A stretch of DNA of 64,000 nucleotides from Pyrrhoderma lamaoense. Its lineage: Eukaryota > Basidiomycota > Agaricomycetes > Hymenochaetales > Hymenochaetaceae. Below, one piece after another: positions 62,358 through 64,000 of this stretch. The notes beneath the pieces were generated by a model that did no database searches, had not been told where the DNA came from, and saw only the letters and a program-made list of their open reading frames with translations. How positions within the stretch are numbered: position 1 is the first letter of the stretch; every line of letters starts with the position of its first letter. The stretch is taken from the NCBI GenBank assembly GCA_002794735.1, contig NBAZ01000012.1, positions 558,001-622,000 on the forward strand. The letters are read 5' to 3'. A program made the translations under genes and the position numbers.

Positions 62358-63265
62358 CGAGAAAAGAAGTGAGAAGAAAACCCAAAAATGAAATTGAAAG
62401 AGATTGGAAGTAGGAGATAAGTAGATAAGGATGAATAGTCAGATGGATAGTTGGGATAGATGGATTATGGACGGAAAGTAAGTGTCTTACGAAACAGAAA
62501 TGGGACAGGGACAATAAAGCAAAGGAAAGAATGTAGAAGAGATTGTCTCTCTAAGTCCATATGAAGAAAAAAAGAAAAGAAAAAGAGTCCGAATGTGATA
62601 TCAGATATGTTGTAAAAAGGAAAATGTCCAGTGATGTGTAATTGTGTTTAGGTTTAAGGCGCTTGTGGGGAGAGGTGTAACAAAGACCCCAGTGGTGAGC
62701 GTGGGGAGAATAAGACATTAGATAAAAGAAAATTAGTTCAATTTAGTAGAATGGAAGGAAGGAAGTGGGGCAGGATTAGGAATTAAGGAAAAGAATAAGG
62801 CTGCTGATTAAAGAATCAGATTACGAGTAAACCTTGGTTAGGTCGAGACTTTGTCTTGTTGCATTTGGGGTATTTGGGAGTGAGGAGGACATGACTGAAT
62901 CCAAAAGAAGAAAGAGAAACAAAACGGAATCTAATCGTGAAAACTATCGTCATAGCCATTCCATGCCGAGGAAGAAGACGCGCGGAGGGAAGTAATAGAT
63001 TCCGAGAGGAGAGAGAGAAGGGCCACCCTTCCTTCGGCTGTCCAGGCCAACCATATTCAGATGTGAGAGATTTTGACGCCCCCGACTAAGGAAACAAGGA
63101 AAGTAATACCCCGATACCCCGAAAGCCCAAGCTACTTCCCTCCCTTCCTTGTTCACCCAACATCAATTTTTTTTTTTCATTTCAAGTTTTGATCTTGATC
63201 TTGATCTGTATCCTTCCATTCCCCTCTCACCACTCTTCCTCATTAAGACCCCCCAACCAACCAAA

Positions 63266-64000
63266 TCAAGAGAAGACGAACAAAGAGGAGGCAGTCATAA
63301 GAAGCGTCGACAAGGTAACGGCCACGGCTAGACTCTTCTTAGCGGACGGGACGGGCGTCATCAAGATCCCATCACTCGATTTGGTAGTAGACGATTGAGA
63401 TTGAGAGCTACCGCTACTGCTTCCTCCCGCGAGACCGTTCGAAGTTGGAAGCTCCGCAGCAGCACTTGTACTTTGCTTCTCGATCTTCCCGGATCCTACC
63501 ATGATTTGGACTCCGACGGAAGGAACTCCGTCGACGACGACGAAGAGTACTAACAAAAGAACAGGTAAACCGAGAGAAGAAAGAGAAGAATAAGGCAGAA
63601 CATGCGTATAACACATGTATTGTAAAAACATATGCATATAAGAAATCAGTAACGTCCACTTATTGAAAAAATTTCAACAAAAGGAGTTGAGCAACTCACA
63701 AGCTGGTCCAGGAGCAAGGATGGCCGGATTAGGCGGAAGCTGGCTAACATGTAATACCGCCGACCCATCATCGTTCACAGTGAACGAGTTCCCCAATTGC
63801 ACAAAACGTTGTCCCATACTCAGCGCGTGCGTGGAGAAACCGGTTCGGATGACGACGACTTGCGTATTTCCAGCCTTACTCGTGTCCCCTCCAAGGTCGT
63901 CGCTCGAGAGCGTGACGTTGAAGTAATCACCACCATAACCCAGCTGTGTCGGTAATCCCTGCGGTTCTGGTCTACGCTCACTATAATACGAAGGGTAGAA
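63266..64000 (-). CDS. glyoxal-oxidase-like copper radical oxidase, C-terminal part (cut by right edge)
   Basis: Two exons visible (minus): 63700-64000 (open at the window edge) and 63266-63549. The first is the end of the DUF1929/galactose-oxidase C-terminal domain: YYSERRPEPQGLPTQL, GGDYFNVTLSSDDLGG, then TGFSTHALSMGQRFVQL, whose His is the expected copper ligand, and LHVSQLPPNPAILAPGPA. The second continues LLFVVVDGVPSVGVQIMVGSGK, then a Ser/Thr-rich linker and a hydrophobic tail (SLAVAVTLSTLLMTASSLFVF) typical of a GPI anchor signal. Such enzymes make H2O2 from aldehydes for lignin-degrading peroxidases or act at the cell surface. The catalytic Cys-Tyr part lies outside the window. Confidence 0.92.

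Larger units (their letters stand above)
60357..63265. other. long intergenic region with simple repeats
   Basis: About 2.9 kb between the converging FKBP and copper radical oxidase genes. No supportable gene: the longest frame (61083-61544 plus) begins at GTG and has no motif. Holds several simple repeats listed separately, and long purine-rich (62200-62950) stretches. Confidence 0.45.

Overview
The window is nuclear DNA of a filamentous basidiomycete, most likely an Agaricomycete. Almost every recognisable gene is cut by several short GT-AG introns (mostly about 45-80 bases) with a few tiny exons. The gene content fits: a DUF6699-type protein, a GPI-anchored glyoxal-oxidase-like copper radical oxidase, a Ran1/Ksp1-type kinase and a Zn2Cys6 regulator. 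Gene models were built by hand from splice signals and reading frame. Exon lists are in the entries. No tRNA, rRNA or CRISPR was seen.

Left part (1-27 kb): SEY1 (ER fusion GTPase, cut by the left edge), a 1,506-residue protein kinase, a tandem pair of decaying single-span membrane proteins with PPxY tails, signal peptide peptidase divergent from a bestrophin-like anion channel, MND1 (meiotic recombination), a secreted endopolygalacturonase and GET1 (tail-anchored protein insertion). Middle (27-38 kb): malate synthase, an Ohr/OsmC peroxide reductase with a mitochondrial-type leader, and a 14-exon Zn2Cys6 transcription factor. Accessory block (38.5-47.5 kb): a repeat-rich region carrying three near-identical copies of a gene for an unrecognised 190-residue PPPAY protein, two direct and one inverted. 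Right part (47.5-64 kb): a BZW/eIF5-mimic protein, mitochondrial methionyl-tRNA synthetase divergent from TMA22/DENR, an unresolved coding-like stretch, a DUF6699-type protein, an ER-type FKBP with a KEEL end, and the C-terminus of the copper radical oxidase at the right edge.

The genes are mostly independent housekeeping functions. Themes are ER membrane biology (SEY1, signal peptide peptidase, GET1, FKBP), mitochondrial or peroxisomal metabolism (Ohr, MetRS, malate synthase), and secreted plant-cell-wall enzymes (polygalacturonase, copper radical oxidase).

Two points matter most to a reader. First, seven otherwise well-conserved genes contain single-base frame breaks. At least nine of the ten breaks lie in or beside short homopolymers, mostly C/G, which looks like consensus error rather than pseudogenisation. 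Second, the three-copy 190-residue gene family with conserved 5' hairpin and 3' splice-like signals is the best candidate here for something undescribed.
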